A stretch of DNA of 17,383 nucleotides from Coriobacteriales bacterium (GTDB lineage Bacteria; Actinomycetota; Coriobacteriia; Coriobacteriales; UBA8131). The stretch lies in the NCBI GenBank assembly GCA_031272005.1, contig JAISUQ010000143.1:1-17383 (forward strand), given 5' to 3'. The notes under the pieces are model-generated. The model ran no database searches and was not told the DNA's origin. It worked only from the letters and a program-made list of their open reading frames with translations. Below are positions 14,739 to 17,383 of the stretch, piece after piece (position 1 is the stretch's first letter; each line of letters starts with the position of its first letter). A program made the translations under genes and the position numbers.

Positions 14739-14816
14739 GTAGGTGCGCGATTCATCGCGCCCTCCCGACCTGCGAAATTGCTCTGCTTGAGAGGGCGCAA
14801 TGAATTGCGCCCCTAC
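14739..14816. repeat. 78-bp MITE-like inverted repeat
   Basis: The left arm 14739-14764 and the right arm 14791-14816 are inverted copies of each other, matching at 23 of 26 positions. Each arm is itself palindromic (GCGCGATTCATCGCGC on the left, GGGCGCAATGAATTGCGCCC on the right). The 26-base centre is not conserved. The outer ends read GTAGG...CCTAC. Such GTAGGGGCGC-type palindromes occur as dispersed small repeats in many bacterial genomes (recollection). It encodes no transposase and sits in the 300-base gap between the TetR gene and the lipoprotein gene; apart from it and a weak -10-like motif, I see nothing else in 14584-14883. Short reading frames across it are artefacts. Confidence 0.8.
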
Positions 14817-14883
14817 AAGAGTTACCATTGCTTGGACTTAATCAGTGCTTCCACAACACTTCACACCAGGGAGGCCAGGCAGC

Positions 14884-16809
14884 ATGCGCAGAGTCCAAAC
14901 CCCAATAACCATCCTGTTGGCCATACTGCTCGCAGCGCTACCCCTGGCTGCCTGCAACAACAGCAAGCCGCAACCAACTGCCGACCAACCCGCCAACGTC
15001 AGCGAATATCCGCTCCTCGACGGCCCCAATGTCACTCCCGATTCCGATGCCGCCACCTGGCTGACCGGCGAGTTGATGGCCTGCGACGACGTGCTCTACG
15101 TCTACAAAGACTTCGCCGACGGCGCCAACCGCTACACCCAGAAGTCCTGGATGGGCGACGACTCTGCAGACGTGCCGGAGATGGACGAGGCCTCACAGGG
15201 CTATGGCGGCTCCACCGGCATCAAGGCGACCATCAACCTCGCCCGCCACACCTGGGGCGGCTATTACTTCCAGACCGGCATCCTGGCCGCCGGCTCCACC
15301 CAGCCGCAAAACGATTTCGGCAGCGTAGATGGCGGAGAAGACCTCACGGGCGCCACCCGCCTGACCTTCTACGCCCGCGGCGCCGAGGGCGGCGAGGTGG
15401 TGCAGTTCTTCGTCGGCGGCTTAGGCATCGACGGCGCGGCGCGGGCGCAGTATGCCGACAGCACCAACCAGATAAGCTCCGGTTTCATCACCTTAAGCGA
15501 TCAATGGCAGCGATACGAGATAGCGCTGGACGGCGCCGACCTCAGCCGCATCGCCGGCGGCTTTGGCTGGGTGGCCGCAAACAACGCCAACCCCAGCCGC
15601 GTTGAGGTGGCATTCTATCTGGACGAGATCCGCTTCGAGTTCGCCCCGGCTTCCAGCCGTCGCACACCCATCCTCCTGGCCAGCTACGAGCCTGCCGCAC
15701 CCGGCACAGACGCCGGCGTGATCAATAACTTCGCCTATACCTACGACAACGCCGTGACCCTGATTGCCCTGGCCCGTGCCGGCCAGACTGAGCGCGCCTT
15801 GCAGATCGCCGATGCCCTGGTCTACTGCATCGACAATGACCGCTACTTCAGCGATGGCCGCCTGCGCAACGCCTACATCAATGGCGATGTGCGCAGCTTC
15901 AACGGCTGGCTCTCACCGCGTGGCCAGCAGTTCGCCCGCTTGCCCGGCTTCTGGGACCTGGATGATAAACAGTGGTATGAGGACTACTATGCCGTCTCCA
16001 CCTCCACCGGCAACTGTGCCTGGGCGATACTGGCGCTCTGCGAGGCCTATCGCGTCGCCCCGGAGCACCCCGAATATCTCCAGAGCGCCAAGCGCCTGGG
16101 CGACTTCGTCCTTACCCTGGCCACCAGCAGCGGCGCCGGTGGCTTCACCGCCGGCTTTGAGGGCTGGGAGGGCGAGCAGGTGCAGGTCGGCTACAAGTCC
16201 ACCGAGCACAACATCGACCTGGTGGCTGCCTACCGCCAACTCGCCGAGCTCAGCGACGGCCAACAGGCTGCCGCTTACATGGAGGCTTCGGAGCAGGCCC
16301 TGACCTTCGTGCTGGCGATGTATGATGCCAAGCAGGGTTGCTTCTATACCGGTACCGGCGATGATGGCGTCACCCCCAATACCGACGTCCTGCCTCTGGA
16401 CTGCCAGACCTGGGCGGTGCTGGCCCTGGGCGACTCCCTGCCTGCCAGCAGCGCCCAGGCCGTGATGGCCTATGCCCAACAGAACATGGCCACCAGCGAT
16501 GGCCTGGGCTACGACTTCAATACCGACCAGGACGGCGTCTGGTACGAAGGCACCGCCCAGGCTGCCCTGGCCTGGCAGGCGCTGGGCGACGAAGAAAGCT
16601 ATCAAGCTATCCTCAACTACCTCAACCAGAGCACCCACTCCGACGGCTCCATCACCGCCGCCAACCACGACGGCACAACCACCGGCTTCACCGTCAGCGG
16701 CCTGGACATCCCCTGGCTCTACGACCAACGCACCCACATCGGCGCCACCGCCTGGCTCTCCTTAGCCCAACAATCCGAAAACCCCTTCACCCCCGCCAAC
16801 AATCCGTAA
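14884..16809 (+). CDS. Secreted lipoprotein with carbohydrate-binding-like and glycosidase-like six-hairpin domains
   Basis: A 641-residue lipoprotein. Start ATG 14884 follows AGGGAGG (14868-14874) by 9 bases; the longer frame from 14845 would put 13 residues before the signal. Residues 1-23 are a signal peptide with lipobox LAAC, cleaved before lipidated Cys24. Residues about 55-260 resemble a beta-sandwich carbohydrate-binding-type module (KSWMGD, TWGGYYFQTG, FITLSDQWQRYEIALDG, FYLDEIRFEF). Residues about 270-640 look like an (alpha/alpha)-barrel as in six-hairpin glycosidases, with FAYTYDNAVTLIAL (Asp288), KSTEHNIDLVAAY (438-450, Glu441, Asp445) and WYEGTAQAALAW (553 onward, Glu555). These motifs belong to a bacterial family usually annotated as hypothetical or cellulase-like (recollection). 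Acidic residues in those motifs are candidate catalytic groups. It would act on the outer face of the membrane, on a polysaccharide. Substrate unknown. Confidence 0.8.
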   Translation: MRRVQTPITILLAILLAALPLAACNNSKPQPTADQPANVSEYPLLDGPNVTPDSDAATWLTGELMACDDVLYVYKDFADGANRYTQKSWMGDDSADVPEMDEASQGYGGSTGIKATINLARHTWGGYYFQTGILAAGSTQPQNDFGSVDGGEDLTGATRLTFYARGAEGGEVVQFFVGGLGIDGAARAQYADSTNQISSGFITLSDQWQRYEIALDGADLSRIAGGFGWVAANNANPSRVEVAFYLDEIRFEFAPASSRRTPILLASYEPAAPGTDAGVINNFAYTYDNAVTLIALARAGQTERALQIADALVYCIDNDRYFSDGRLRNAYINGDVRSFNGWLSPRGQQFARLPGFWDLDDKQWYEDYYAVSTSTGNCAWAILALCEAYRVAPEHPEYLQSAKRLGDFVLTLATSSGAGGFTAGFEGWEGEQVQVGYKSTEHNIDLVAAYRQLAELSDGQQAAAYMEASEQALTFVLAMYDAKQGCFYTGTGDDGVTPNTDVLPLDCQTWAVLALGDSLPASSAQAVMAYAQQNMATSDGLGYDFNTDQDGVWYEGTAQAALAWQALGDEESYQAILNYLNQSTHSDGSITAANHDGTTTGFTVSGLDIPWLYDQRTHIGATAWLSLAQQSENPFTPANNP

Positions 16810-16962
16810 GGCAACCCAAAGCCCGGTAATGACGGGGGCGTGAATTGGAACAAGCATGTAGCCAAGGTAGGTATGTGCAAGAATACCATTTTTGCTGTAA
16901 TACCTCACTGTTGCCAAAACGCGCTATCAAGGTTTGGAGAGCTTGGAGGCGATTGAAGTTGA

Positions 16963-17226
16963 GTAGGGTGGAGCCTGGGGTGCTCGCCATTTTCGACGAG
17001 TGGGTTATATCCGGATTGGGCCGATTTTGGTTACGATGGAAAGGCGGCGCTGAAGCTTTTTCTGGGCTCTGAGACCCGCAGTTTATTGGATGACTATGAG
17101 ACTGGTCTATGGTGCGAGTCACCTTTGTTGGTTTATGACTTGTTGCGACACGAGATAAGCAACGGTTCGCCATATAGTTCATCTTACTTGAGAGGAGACT
17201 CAATAAATGCAGGCTCCGTCGATTGA
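16963..17226 (+). pseudogene. Coding-like stretch without a usable start, probable gene remnant
   Basis: Between the lipoprotein and the DUF3791-like gene, the frame starting after the stop at 16960 stays open for 87 codons and looks protein-like: its central part contains DWADFGYDGKAALKLFLGSE and YETGLWCESPLLVYDLL. No ATG or GTG lies in it and no ribosome site is visible; upstream continuation in other frames is interrupted by stops. It ends at 17226, overlapping the next gene by 20 bases. I do not recognise the family. It could be the 3' part of a decayed or frameshifted gene, a sequencing-error victim, or chance. Base composition is more A/T-rich than the genes to the left. The remainder of 16810-16962 shows nothing else that I can support. 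Confidence 0.35.
17194..17197 (+). promoter_or_regulatory. Ribosome binding site of the DUF3791-like gene
   Basis: GGAG within AGAGGAGA, 9 bases before the ATG at 17207, which fixes the start of this short partial gene. Confidence 0.65.
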
Positions 17227-17383
17227 TAAAGAGCTGGCCTTTTTTATCTACCTGCTCGAGGTCTACGCTGCCAAAATCGATAAGACTGCAAATGAGACTC
17301 TTGCACTTTGGAGCGAGCGTGGGGCAGTGGATTTCATTGAGGATTCTTACGAGATGTACCATCAGGAGTCGATAGCAAACGCC
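17207..17383 (+). CDS. DUF3791-like small protein, 3'-truncated by the window
   Basis: 59 codons are visible, with the frame open to the last base. The sequence begins MQAPSIDKELAFFIYLLEVY and contains ETLALWSE and IEDSYEMYHQES, matching from memory the DUF3791 pattern (ExxFFIYLLExYA...LxLW...Y.MYH). DUF3791 proteins are small and helical, found mainly in Firmicutes and Actinobacteria, and often stand beside a DUF3990 gene whose product resembles an ADP-ribosyltransferase, so a toxin-antitoxin-type role is suspected. No partner is visible since the window ends here. The gene is too near the edge for a full length; typical members have about 70-80 residues. Confidence 0.65.
   Translation, partial: MQAPSIDKELAFFIYLLEVYAAKIDKTANETLALWSERGAVDFIEDSYEMYHQESIANA

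Noticed and set aside
14643..14828. Small frames crossing the inverted repeat (both strands)
   Set aside because: Their translations simply read the repeat arms (such as the GAQFIAPS segment), a known source of false genes.
16820..16842. GC-rich hairpin after the lipoprotein gene
   Set aside because: The stem is interrupted and there is no T-run on the plus strand.
16787..17362. 191-codon minus-strand frame at the right end
   Set aside because: No recognisable domain, and it runs opposite the DUF3791-like gene, which has a good start and ribosome site.

Overview
The window is a GC-rich bacterial chromosomal segment with short intergenic gaps, purine-rich GGAGG-type ribosome sites, GTG and ATG starts, and several 4-base stop/start overlaps. 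A lipobox lipoprotein, a Bmp/Nup-type nucleoside ABC transporter, an LxxG-heptad plus MMPL export pair under a TetR regulator, and a DUF3791-like gene together suggest a Gram-positive, probably anaerobic, organism (high-GC Clostridia or Coriobacteriia). No rRNA, tRNA or marker gene fixes the taxonomy, so this is inference.

Left block, + strand (1-6526): a 5'-truncated HTH-cupin regulator, a medium-chain-type acyl-CoA synthetase, then a three-gene ABC transporter cluster (double-domain ATPase and two permeases) of the nucleoside/BMP importer family. The ATPase has unusually degenerate signature motifs in both halves, and no substrate-binding lipoprotein is encoded nearby. A promoter-like sequence precedes the ATPase gene and a weak hairpin follows the last permease.

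Middle block, + strand (6641-9752): an 812-residue membrane-bound hybrid sensor histidine kinase, whose promoter-like -10 lies so close to the ATG that a leaderless mRNA is likely, followed by a 190-residue protein with a coiled-coil N-terminus, a Pro/Ala-rich linker and a C-terminal zinc ribbon.

Right block (9756-14583): a convergent, minus-strand, translationally coupled pair (an MMPL/RND-type exporter, then a membrane-anchored LxxG-heptad protein) divergent from a TetR-family regulator. The intergenic region has a 13-bp palindrome that contains a -35-like hexamer for each direction, the expected layout for a TetR repressor controlling both itself and the export operon.

Right end (14584-17383): a 78-bp MITE-like inverted repeat lies in front of a secreted lipoprotein with a carbohydrate-binding-like module and an (alpha/alpha)-barrel, glycosidase-like domain. 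After it the sequence becomes visibly richer in A and T, holds a start-less coding-like stretch, and runs off the window inside a DUF3791-like gene that overlaps it; this may be the edge of an accessory or toxin-antitoxin island. Most of the window is recognisable families. The least explained parts are the degenerate ATPase, the zinc-ribbon protein, the divergent operator and the right-hand edge.
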